A DNA stretch of 34,644 nucleotides from Entamoeba invadens IP1 (Eukaryota; Evosea; Mastigamoebida; Endamoebidae), in NCBI RefSeq assembly GCF_000330505.1, contig NW_004443648.1:512791-547434 (forward strand), read 5' to 3'. Positions 11,101 to 20,984 of this stretch are shown here, piece by piece. Numbering within the stretch: the stretch's first letter is position 1; every line of letters starts with the position of its first letter. A program made the translations under genes and the position numbers. A model generated the notes under the pieces. The model did no database searches and was not told the DNA's origin. It saw only the letters and a list, made by a program, of their open reading frames with translations.

Positions 11101-13391
11101 CTCTCTGAGTCGATTTTCGCTCAGATCAATATTCGAGATACTTGTGAATTGTTTGATTTGTATTGGGAATGGTGGGAATTGATATAAAGAAAGTCCATCG
11201 TTCTTCGTAGTGATTGTATTTGACAAGAAGACGTCGGAGACCTTTTTGCTGTAATTCAAGAATTTAGAGAAGAGCAAATTGAAGTGTTCTTCTGGTAAAA
11301 TGACATTCAAAGTCTTTTCAGTTCTTTCGTACAATTCGTTTGTATACATCTTCTTTTTTGTTATAATTTCGTAAATAAGAGACGGACATTCATAGTCCCC
11401 AGTTAACTCCTCATAGCGATTTTCTGTTAAAGCGGAGAACAAGAAAGCGATTAAAGTGTCTGTGAACTCGAAATTAACAAAATGTTGTTGAAGAAGCAGA
11501 TCAACACAATTGAGGAATCCGTTGAGTAACACGTCAAACTTTTTCACAAAGAATTCCTCTTGAAAAAACTCTCTGTGAAGTAACTCGCAGAACCCTTCAA
11601 TAGTCCGGACATAAGAATTTGTCATCATTTTTATCACAGAAAAGATGAAGTTGACGTGACTTCTCTCTCCAGAGAGAGTGACATTCAAATCGTCGTCCAA
11701 CTTTTTCATCGTCACATTACAGAAATTAAACACTCCTCTTAATGCGTCGCAGTATTTATTATTCGACGTGAAGAACGACCCAACGTTTTGTTTCGTTTGA
11801 AAGTTAATCAGTGGGACGATTTTCTGAATTTCTTTAAATGCACTGTCCAACTCACTTTCATCAACAAAAACTTTCATCCCGCCACTCTCGCGAATGATTC
11901 TATTGCCATTAGTAATTTCGTTCCAATTGTCGTTACTCGTTTCTTTAATGATTTGTTTGATTTTGAAAATTGCGTGTGGGATGGGGTGCTTCAATTGCAA
12001 TTGAACAATGACATTCTTGAACTTGCCAATTTGCTTCAGAGAAGTTCGAAACGTCACAACGCGGATATCTTTACTGATTAATCGAACAAACAAATACCCA
12101 TTCTTCTCTTCTTCTATGACACTTTGGATTTGTGCGATCCATATATTCCCTATGTATTCTATCACAACAGCTTCCTGTTTACTCGGTAATGTGTCTGGAG
12201 AGAAGATCACTCGATGCGTTGTGATGTACACCATCCCACTCGTGCAATCGCCGCTCTCGCAAAACTCGTCGATTGAAAACCCAAAGCGGGGACAGAACAC
12301 AAAATCAATCTTTTCAACAACGCGCTCGTTTTTGTATTGCTGACTACACTCAAAATAAAAGTCCGAGTCCTACTATTAAGTTTCTGATTTGCTTCAACAC
12401 TTTGAATTCAACAACAAACAATTTGCTGGAACATCAACTCGACGATGGGAATGTACTCGGCTTTGAAATCGTTTGATTGTAACATGGCATTGAAGTAAGA
12501 CAAATAACAGTCACACTTCTCCTCAACGGAAGTGAAATTTGTTGAAATTTCTATTAAGAAAAGGGAGACCTCTCGTAAAATCTCAAAATTGTGTTTAGTC
12601 CCTGTGTTGATCAAATTCTCCAAATTCTCAATGACATACATCTTGACATTTTCTTTTTGTTGTTTTGCAAGCATCTCCACCCCTTTTTGAAACACATTTA
12701 ACACTGCATTTGGGAGAATAGGGTTCCGTGAAAAGAGTAGAATGTACTTTAAATACGCAAATTCAGTTTGTTCGTCGAGTTTCTCATCGATGATTTCATT
12801 GTTTTCGTTGTCGCACTCAGTGAAAAGTCGTTGGATTTGGATGAACGATTTGTTATTCATTTTGTTTCTGTTAAGGTTGTCTGTCTGTTAGTAATAGTTT
12901 TGAATGGAATTATTAATTAAATGGAGTAATTATATCATACCAAAAAATATAATAAATATAATAAACAAACGGAAAAATTTTCGATGGGAGAATTGAGCGG
13001 CGAGTTTGTTCAATTTTTCAGCGTCGAGTGAGGAATACCCATACACCTTTTCTATTTTTCTAATTGACATGTTTTCAAATGATGAAAGTTTTGCGTTTGG
13101 ATCTTTAAGAAGGACTCCACAATCATATTCCTTCACTAATTTGTCTTCGAAAAAGGTCGATTTTCGTAATTTCTTTCGAAGGAAAGCTAAGATGTTATTC
13201 AAACTCTTTGGAATACCACTAAATGTGATCTCATCCTTGACACAAAATTTGTCGTCTTGGATTTTTGGAGTTTCTTGAGTTGAAGCCAATCCATTCTCGG
13301 AGTGAACCGACTTTGTGAAGAAGCTTGAACTCTTCCGGACAAGATGTTCCAAACATGTTGACGACTGAAAAGATTGAGAAAGGTCGGACAT
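8122..13391 (-). CDS. inactive myotubularin - LRR - Roc/COR-like - TKL kinase protein, about 1709 aa, two introns
   Basis: Proposed exons are 13391-12971, 12880-12420 and 12369-8122, with frame kept at both joins. The domains run as follows. A helical N terminus is followed by a GRAM-like start (SGMVYITTHRVIFSP) and a myotubularin-type phosphatase domain (about 12300-11270; motif SYVRTIEGF). Leucine-rich repeats follow (about 11180-10500), then a degenerate Roc-like GTPase (about 10460-10070; GNPSKDE replaces the normal GxxxxGKS/T) and a COR-like region. A cysteine-containing linker leads to a kinase (about 8860-8130) with VMK lysine, HRDLKSPN, DFG and APE intact. In the myotubularin domain the HCxDGWDRT catalytic loop aligns with TLSGERSHV, so both the catalytic Cys and Arg are missing. 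Inferred role: a scaffold with an active kinase that may bind phosphoinositides. The exon 1 join is less certain; the minimum model starts at ATG 12860. Confidence 0.82.
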
Positions 13392-14547
13392 CTACGGTTT
13401 TTAAGTTCGTTGACTTTCTTTAGTTGAGTGTTTACTTCTTTTAAAAAATAATTCAAATTTCCTGTTTATTTGGGGTGGATTATGAGTGTTCTATTTATTA
13501 ACTCGGGCTTTTGTAAAGAAAAACAAACAACTAAAAGTTTGGTGTTCTTTGTATTTATAAAAGTTTTTTTTAATTATTTAATGTTTGGATTAAATTCAAA
13601 ATTAATTTAACCATCGTTCATAAAAATGAGCGAAAATATCAAATTAAAAGTATAATTTGCAATTCTATTGTTTTATTAGATATCTTTATCGTTTCAAACC
13701 AATTCCATTGTAATGTATTTCTGGAATTGTAAATTTATGTTGGAACTAAAAGTTATTATAAATAAACCATTTAAAATAATTAATTAAAAAAATATCGGGT
13801 ATATATTTAACAATATGTTAATTATATTTTTATACTATTTTATAGTTCAAAACATTAAAAAGAGTAATTCAATATAAATTGAAAAAAATTATGGTGTATC
13901 TTGAAATATTAGTTTTAATAAAAATAATTATTAATTATACATGATTTGTTAAGTAATATATTCTATAAGTTTTAATTGTTGTTCGAGTTTGTTATATCGA
14001 TAGTAATTGTAACAATAATACAATAATATAGGAGTAATTAATTTATTTTTATATATTAAAGCTATTTTTTAGGGATTTTTTATTATTCATTATTTTTTTA
14101 ATTAATTTATTTAAAAATAATAATATTATTAAAAACAAACTCATTTTATTATAATATATTTATAGTAAATCTAAAACACATTTCAGTTTCATTACAACAT
14201 CAGTTTTTAACATAATCACACACTTGTTTTATCTATCGAAAAAGTAATAAATGAAATGAAGAAATGACATTGTGTTCAAATCGAGAGTTGTTTTTTAAGT
14301 TTAAAAGATAAATATACTAATTAAATGTGTCAAATCACACAATAGTCTAAAAACGTCCACTGTCCAATGTTGTCTGTGCATTTTTGGACCTGGGATATTA
14401 AAACTGTAATATTAAAAAACACTTCAACAACACTGTTTAATAATTGTTCAAGTTTTCAACCTTTTAATTCAAATCCCATTTTCTGTATTTTTTTGTCAAA
14501 TTATAATCAAAAAATCTAACATTACTAGTCCAAAAAAGGAATAACTA
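13392..14547. other. AT-rich intergenic region
   Basis: This region is upstream of the large kinase gene (whose promoter should lie at its left edge) and runs to the start of the mariner-like element. Composition is strongly A/T with no frame of convincing length. Nothing else supportable is seen. Confidence 0.5.
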
Positions 14548-14883
14548 CAGTAAAAATTCTATCGGTGTGTGATTCCATCCATGTGTGACTCTATCGGTGT
14601 GTGGTTTTGACCAATCAAAAGAGGCCTACACACCTATTTTGATTTTCTATAATATTGATAGAATATAATGATTTCCCACATATTTGGCACCAAAACCCGC
14701 AAAAATAATTTCAATTGCAATTTTGTTTTTATTTTAAAAGAGTAAAGACTTGGTAATAAAAACTTAAAAAGAGAAAAATTATCAAACAGAAATAAATTCA
14801 AAAAAGATAAGAGAAGAAAAGCATAAAATGCTCTTCAAAAAATATTAAACTTTAAATGATAATAAAAAATGCACCGACTTCCA

Positions 14884-14919
14884 CACACCAATCACAAGAG
14901 CACGCTTGTGATTGGTGTG
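14884..14919. repeat. perfect 15-bp hairpin inside the mariner-like element
   Basis: CACACCAATCACAAG (14884-14898), loop AGCACG, then its exact inverse CTTGTGATTGGTGTG (14905-14919). It is richer in G/C than the surrounding element. Confidence 0.8.
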
Positions 14920-15102
14920 ATGACAGAATTGATACCACAAAAACTTAACAATTTCAGCAAGGAAGTCACAGATATTTTCGACACATGCAGACAATAAGCC
15001 TGGCGTGCTCATCCAAGTCTTTGAGGGCGAGGCATCGATGACATCACATTGCAACCCGTTTGACAAGGTTGGGTTGTTTGGTATCTTATTAGCACCACAT
15101 GG

Positions 15103-15202
15103 NNNNNNNNNNNNNNNNNNNNNNNNNNNNNNNNNNNNNNNNNNNNNNNNNNNNNNNNNNNNNNNNNNNNNNNNNNNNNNNNNNNNNNNNNNNNNNNNNN
15201 NN
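15103..15202. other. assembly gap (100 N)
   Basis: Exactly 100 undetermined bases, the conventional size for a gap of unknown length. It falls in the middle of the mariner-like element, which fits assembly failure at a repeated sequence. The true element length is therefore unknown, and any frame read across the gap is meaningless. Confidence 0.98.
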
Positions 15203-15528
15203 GCCGATGTCAAAGACGTACTTGAGTTGTAAATTGACAAAAACCAATCCGCACCAAAAGTCCACGTTTTTATACAAAAACGCAATGCGTTATTCTTATT
15301 CTAAACAATTAAACCATTTAAAAATTCACAATATTATTTTATGTTTACACGTGTCGCGTTTTTTTCTCAAAAAAACACATTTTGTCATTTTTCTTGATTG
15401 TGGATAGTTTTACAAATTTCATTATTTTTTAGTTTTTTTGCCAGAAATTAAAAAAGAAAAGAAAAAAAATTACACACCTTGGGAAAACCATTTTCATGAC
15501 TCCACACACCGATAGAATTTTTACTGTA

Positions 15529-16483
15529 CTTGAAAATTTCATTTTTTAACTTAACCTTAGAACGCTGATTCAAATCCACTTATTTTTTATCCCTTCCCTT
15601 TGGGACCAACTGGAAAATACTATTTATTATTTCTTTTTAAACAAAAAAACAAAATCAACAAATAATAAAAACCATACTTATTTTTTTCTTTACAATTGAT
15701 ACATATTGCGTAGAAGTGTCCATAACAACACCAAACATTAAATCCTTTATGGGAGCAAACAATGTATTTGAATTTAGTTCTTTTTACATGAACAAAAGTG
15801 TCCAAACAATCAGTTTCATTGTTTAGATGGGTGTTTTTTTAATAACCATTCTGGTGTTCAAAAAAGTGTTCTTTATTGAAGTCGGAATCCTTTATTGGAC
15901 TTATAATTTGGGTTAGTTAGTTAGTTTGGTAAAAATTAATTTTTTTGTCAAAAATTAATATATTATAATATTGATAAAATATAATTAACATCAAATAGTT
16001 AAATTTTATGTTAACAATGTTTATCATCATCTGTTTTTTTCATAAATAAAGAAGTGGATGAAAATTCAAATCTTATAATTTTTATTATTTTTTCCAGTTC
16101 CTCCTTCCTAAGGTTAAAAAACAACAATTTTGGGAATTAACTTATTTTTTTATATGTATTTTTCTAAAAATGGTCAAACGGAAGTTTTTAGACATTTTTT
16201 ATTAGAAAAAATTATTCTCTGGTCATCATTGTCGATAATTGTGGCAAAGTTAATTTAAAAAAAAACAAGAGACAAATTAATTTTATCAAATAAATGTAAT
16301 AATATTAACTATAGAAACAAATAATGGTTAATTATTGATATTCTTTTTGTACTTCTTTTTTTTAAGGTGAAGAGGAAAAATAACAGCTTATTTAAAAGAA
16401 AGAAGTACAAAAAGAATATAGAAAACTTCAACAATGCCAAAAATGTTCGAACAACTGAAAAACAATCAAATTTCAGACTTACG
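15529..16483. other. AT-rich intergenic region upstream of the transporter gene
   Basis: No gene is supported. A minus-strand stretch at about 15640-15830 reads as a Cys/His-rich peptide (for example KYIVCSHKGFNVWCCYGHF) with no ATG and no identifiable family; it may be a remnant. The rest is A/T-rich and should include the transporter promoter near 16400-16480. Confidence 0.4.
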
Positions 16484-17830
16484 ATGACTCACGGTACTGA
16501 ATCTGAAACAATCGGAACCGACGAAAATGCGAAAAACATGTGCTCTGAGCGCAACTGGAATATTCGTATGTTGAACATCATCTTTGTCTCTGTTGGCTTT
16601 TTGGTCATCTTTGTTGCGTTCAACACGACTGAAAATTTTATGACGAGTTTGTATGGGAACTATGGCATGATATCTTTGTGTTCCATATACTTGTCGTTTG
16701 CCGTTTGTGGACTTTTTGTCCCCTTAATAATCCGGAGGATTGGTGAGAAGTGGACTTTAGTGATTGGTGGTATATGTATAGTCCCTTTCCTCACGATGAA
16801 TATATTTGCCAATGTATATCTTCTTATCGTAATGAGTTTGTTTGTTGGATTTGGTCAATCTGTGTTGTGGTGTGCGCAAGGGAGTTTATTAACGCGGTGT
16901 TCCAAGCCTGAGAAGCGTGGAAGAAATTCCGGGATCTTCTTTTTCATCTACCAGCTCAATCAAAGTGTTGGAAATGGTTTTGCCTATGTCATGACGTTGA
17001 CGGGATTACAGTTAGTGTATTTGTTCATCATATTTACGTGTTTGTGTGTTATAGGAATAGTTCCATTCATCTTTATTCAGTTTGTTTGAGTTTGTTGTAA
17101 CACGTTGACAATTCACATTCAGAATGGGAGTGCTCCCAGACATCGAGCGCGTCAGTATCAAAACCGACTTGCGCAATTTGTGGAAAGTGTTTAAGAGTCC
17201 AGCAATGCTATTACTCTTTCCTCTTTTTATATACTCAGGGATAACACAATGTTACATATATGGAGAAGTAACAGCAATGTTTGGAGTTGAGTGGGTATCG
17301 ATAGCGATGTGTGTCTTTGGAACCGTCAACATGGTTGTTTCTTTAATTTTTGGTCGGATCAGTGATACGATCGGACGTATTCCCACATTGATTATCGCCT
17401 CGTTGGTGATGTTTATGGGCTTGTTTTCGATAGTCTTGCATTTCTTTTTAGGGAGTTTGTGACTTGAATTACATAGTATAATAGTATAGTACTTAATTAG
17501 TAATAATAACACCAAGTTTCTAATATGGTGCTTTTGTTCACCGCAATTGTATGTATCGGAATGGCAGATGCGGGGTATAACACACAAATTGATATTTTGA
17601 TCGGAAGGTACTTCCCCTTCACAAGCGACGCTGCATTTGCCGGATTTTACTCGACACAAAGCTTCACATCGGGAATGGGATTTTTGGTGTTCCTTGGTCT
17701 TTCATACGCTATCCCACAAATCCAATATTTCAGACTGACGCAAGCACTCATACTTTTAACTCTCATGGGTGGATCATTCATCTCACTCTTCTTTTTGAAT
17801 AGACGAGATCCAATTGAAAAGAAGAGCTAA
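16484..17830 (+). CDS. UNC93-like major facilitator transporter, three exons, about 413 aa
   Basis: Exons are 16484-17079, 17123-17454 and 17517-17830 (1242 nt, 414 codons with stop). Introns of 43 and 62 nt both begin GTTTGT and end CAG and AAG; unspliced, each frame stops within a few codons of the donor. The ATG at 16484 (MTHGTESETI) was chosen because the frame upstream has no ATG. The product has about 11-12 hydrophobic spans. The middle loop GRISDTIGR is the MFS motif A of the second half. N-half features such as NTTENFMTSLYGNYGM and LLTRCSKPEKRGRNSGIFF resemble UNC93-family proteins. Inferred role: a multi-pass membrane protein of unknown substrate. Family assignment within MFS is moderate; the MFS fold is secure. 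Confidence 0.82.
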
Positions 17831-18212
17831 TTTGAAGCACTTTCTTCGAATATCAAATATTTTATTATTAATTATTATAATATAATTATTTAATAAAATA
17901 ATTAAAAATATAATATATAAATATAGTTTTTTTCTTATTTTTTTTAGTAAAATCACTCCAACAAGAAATTGAGAATATCAAATATTTTTATGAGAGCATA
18001 AATGTCAATTTCAGTATTAGTTATATTGAATAATTATTCTTGATCTGATATAAATTACTATAAGTCAGTGTTGTTTCTATTCAAAAAATAAACTAGTTCC
18101 AAAAAAAAAGCTATACAAATAGTAAAAAAGAATTAAAATTCTAATAAACTGACATGTTGAGCAACCCTTTCACTTCTTGAAAAAACCCTGTAGTGAAACT
18201 CTGAGCACAGCA
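17831..18212. other. AT-rich intergenic region before ribosomal protein P2
   Basis: A/T-rich DNA holding the 3' flank of the transporter and the promoter and leader of P2. A short frame, ATG at 18154 to TGA at 18178-18180, lies upstream of the P2 start. It would act as an upstream ORF only if transcription begins before it, which cannot be told from the sequence. Confidence 0.4.
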
Positions 18213-18533
18213 ATGCAGTACATCGCCGCATACCTCCTTTGCACAATCGGACACGAGAAAGCCGAAGAGGCTAAAGTTAAAGAGATCTTGGCTGCTGCTG
18301 GAGCAGAAGTCGACGATGCTAAACTCAAGGAGGTCTTCACATCCCTCGAGGGAAAGAACGTTTGGGAAGTAGTTGAAGAAGGAAAGAGCCAAATGGGATC
18401 AATGGCCGTTGCCGCCGCCCCAGCAGCCACTTCTGCTGAAGCTCCAAAAGAAGAGAATAAGGAAGAGGAGAAAAAAGAAGAGAAAAAAGAGGAAGCCGAA
18501 GAAGATTTCGGTGGGTTTGGAGATCTTTTCTAA
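18213..18533 (+). CDS. RPLP2: 60S acidic ribosomal protein P2, 106 aa
   Basis: The start MQYIAAYLLCTIGHEKAEEA and the alanine-rich hinge (AVAAAPAATSAEAP) followed by a long E/K stretch are typical of the P2 stalk protein. The end, DFGGFGDLF, is the acidic stalk tail in its protist form. P2 dimerises with P1 through the N-terminal helices, and the tail recruits elongation factors to the ribosome. Length fits the family (about 105-115 aa). The ATG at 18213 matches the conserved N terminus; the frame upstream has no ATG. There are no introns. Confidence 0.95.
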   Translation: MQYIAAYLLCTIGHEKAEEAKVKEILAAAGAEVDDAKLKEVFTSLEGKNVWEVVEEGKSQMGSMAVAAAPAATSAEAPKEENKEEEKKEEKKEEAEEDFGGFGDLF

Positions 18534-18863
18534 GCGTAACTCGTTGCTGAGATAGAGTTTAGTTAGTCCGCAGAAAGTCGTAGTGACTCTTTATCAATGT
18601 ATTCTATTCACAAGAGTATACTTCTTTGTATAGTACTTGAAATTATAATTTTAATATATAAATATACTATATAAATATAATATTGTTTTAATATTTAAAA
18701 CTATTTAAATATATTACATTTATTTCATTGAATAAAAAATCTTAAACAAGCTAGTTGGAAATTAGAAGAATAATTTGAGTACAATTTGATCACTTTTTGC
18801 TCACCACAACATCTTCAAAATGCTTAAAAAATGAGTCAATAAAGTGGACTAAAAATTATTCAA
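18534..18863. other. intergenic region between P2 and the LMBR1-like gene
   Basis: The first 80 bases after the P2 stop are less AT-rich (about 18537-18620) and probably form its 3' untranslated region. The remainder is A/T-rich. The AAAAATTATTCA just before ATG 18864 resembles the Entamoeba initiator consensus AAAAATTCA. Confidence 0.4.
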
Positions 18864-20086
18864 ATGAATTTGTCGGTGACGGGAATAGTGTATGGATTTC
18901 TCTTTGTAATTGCATATATCTTTCTCCCGTTCTTTCAAGCCCATTTGTCACCGGACCCTTTGCACCGATACGCATTTTGGTATTTGTATGACACATTGAG
19001 TTACCCATTATTATCGATCTTTGTTTTAAGTATATTGGGCGTTCTTAGTCTTGTCCATGGAAGTACACAGTGGAAGGCAGTCACGTCAGGGATCTACGAA
19101 AACTTGACGCTGACATTCCACGAGAGATATTTAGTACTTGTCATATTGGTGTTGTCAAGTGTTGGTGTTTCATTTCTACTTGTGACGTTTCCGAAGGCGA
19201 TCTGTTATTTTGTCCACAATTTGTTTGGGTCGACTCCTGTTAGTGTGAAGGCAAGTGCAATCCAAGACCAAATCAATGCAATCAAAAAGAGACAAAAAGT
19301 GTTGAAAACGGAAGAAGCGTTCAACCATCTGACTATGGACGAAAAAGTCGAGTCGACACAAAACGACGAGAAAATCGAGAAACTCAAAGTCGACTTCCGA
19401 AATGTCATGAAGACACGAAAACGACAAGAGTTTCTTCAAACACTTGGTATACTCTTAGGTGTTCTATTAAGTCTTGCAACTGTATCTTTAGCTGTGTGTT
19501 TGACGGTTGAGTCTGTTGTAATCGGGAAGAAGAGTGTGTGTGGAGCCTTATGTGGATTTTATGTGAACGAGCGTGGTATTCTCGACGACGTCATTAAAAT
19601 GTTTGGGGTATTTTCACCGGTCATTTTAACACTCTTATGGCTCATAGTCGCATTTTTTCATGTTGTTGGTGTTTTTTGTAAAGTAGAAGATACGGGAAGA
19701 GTCAAAGTTTGTTTCCAGGTGATTCTATTCAGTTAATTTAATAAGTTACTATAGAAAGAATGACTCAGACACAGCTTCAATTATTAACACTTCGGAAGAG
19801 AGAATATCATTTGTGGGTTAAAATGTTCATGTGTATGTTAATAGGGTTTGGTGGTATTAGTTTATTAATTCATGTGATATCACCTAACGTCTATTTGAAC
19901 ACTGAGGTGAACATCTTCATCATCGGAAAATTGCACTTCCCACTGTTCGGACTCTTCGTGAGTATTTTAAGGTGGGTGCTCCTCTTCGACTTATTTGGGT
20001 CTGTTGTGTATGCATTCTTGTATTACAAATCAACGGAAGAAGCAACGACGATGGACGACCAAGTCATTCCATTTTACTTGAGATAA
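18864..20086 (+). CDS. LMBR1-type multi-pass membrane protein, two exons, about 386 aa
   Basis: Exon 1 is 18864-19706, followed by a GTTTGT donor at 19707. Exon 2 most simply begins at 19769 after CAG and ends at TAA 20084-20086, in frame. A TAG at about 19753 would be the more classical acceptor but puts a stop in frame. The product has N-terminal spans, a stretch FPKAICYFVHNLFGSTPVSV leading into a charged coiled loop of about 80 residues, and then further spans. This matches the LMBR1 pattern (membrane helices, a 'LPxxLxxxxFxxP' turn, a long cytosolic loop). It is shorter than typical members (about 480-550 aa). The acceptor choice is the weak point. Confidence 0.65.
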
Positions 20087-20289
20087 AAGGGTGGTATAAT
20101 GTCTGTTTGTACGATTTGTGTTTCTATTTTTAATAGTTTTGGTATAATTTTTACTCTAGTTTTCGTCCATTCTATACCTTTTAATAGATATGTTATTGAA
20201 ATGATTTTAGTTCAATACTTAAATATTTTATAATGATGTGAAAAGTCTTAAATACTTTAAATATAATCAAGCAATGAACTTGAAAATCA

Positions 20290-20913
20290 ATGGCGACTTT
20301 TGTGTGGACCGCTGTATACACCTTTTTGTGGGCCGAAATTGCAGTCTTGTTCCTTCTCTTAGTTCCACTTCCCGCGATCTTGGCTCGACAAATCCCCAAA
20401 ATACTTCGAAAAGTATTTTCTAATCGAACGATCTTCGGAGTAATATTGGTCTTGTTGACTCTCTGCTTTGCAGAGTCTTTACGATCATCTTATAAGTATT
20501 CGACTCAATTGTCTCAGATAGATGCCGACGATCCTATTCTGAATAAAGTCACGATTTCTTTGAAGTTTGTCATCTCCTTAGTACTCTTTATTAATTAATG
20601 TTAATAGTTAATAATTAATAGTTAGTATTACTATCTATTGATTAGACGAACTGTCGAGTATAATATAATATACTAACATTGTAGCAAGTTCAGAGCAGAA
20701 AGAAACATCTACCTTTCTGGGTATACCCTCTTCTTCATCTTCGTAATATGGAGAGTCTGCGTCCTCCAAGAAGAAGTCGAGAACCAAAAGGCAGTGACGA
20801 ACAAAGTAGCTACTATGTCCGAGAAAGAAACAGCAGAACAACCGGAGAGTAGTGCTACTACCGTTACTCAAGAACCAACTACAGATGATAAAGACCATCC
20901 AAAATCTGCATAA
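20290..20913 (+). CDS. BAP31-like ER membrane protein, two exons, 167 aa
   Basis: Exon 1 is 20290-20564 and exon 2 is 20685-20913. The 120-nt intron has a GTTTGT donor, TACTAAC at 20671-20677 and a TAG acceptor, and splicing keeps frame. The N terminus, WTAVYTFLWAEIAVLFLLLV, and the join leading into KFRAERNIYLSGYTLFFIFV reproduce the two conserved blocks of the BAP29/BAP31 family (three membrane spans, ER). BAP31 helps export and quality control of membrane proteins. The C-terminal cytosolic tail is short, and its last residues KDHPKSA carry no KKxx retrieval signal, unlike the animal protein. The 3' end converges on the tandem kinase gene with only 71 bases between the stops. Confidence 0.85.
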
Positions 20914-20984
20914 ATTGACTTTATTGTTCACAAGGTATGAAGTTTTGTATTATAACTATAAATAACTAGTAAGCAAATAATAAA

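Larger units (their letters stand above)
14548..15526. mobile_element. mariner/Tc1-like inverted-repeat element with TA target duplication, interrupted by gap
   Basis: The left end begins CAGTAAAAATTCTATCGGTG (14548 onward) and the right end is its inverted copy, with 24 bp identical at both ends. Both ends are flanked by TA (14546-14547 and 15527-15528). The CAGT terminus and TA duplication are features of the Tc1/mariner/pogo group. A second, internal copy of TCTATCGGTGTGTGG lies just inside the left end. The inside has one perfect 15-bp hairpin and short open frames on both strands that run into the N gap, but no recognisable transposase motif. The element is probably non-autonomous or an incomplete copy. 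Confidence 0.75.

Noticed and set aside
14845..15407. Frames spanning the N gap as a transposase
   Set aside because: They are open only because N codons count as non-stop, and neither side shows DDE-type motifs.
15540..15615. tRNA-like T-loop (GATTCAAATCC)
   Set aside because: No acceptor stem, D-arm or anticodon arm can be paired around it.
15620..15830. Cys/His-rich minus-strand peptide, possible zinc finger gene
   Set aside because: No ATG, irregular cysteine spacing and no family match by eye; kept only as a possible remnant in the intergenic entry.
20635..20931. Minus-strand frame opposite the BAP31 second exon
   Set aside because: The plus strand encodes the conserved BAP31 block RNIYLSGYTLFF, in phase with exon 1.
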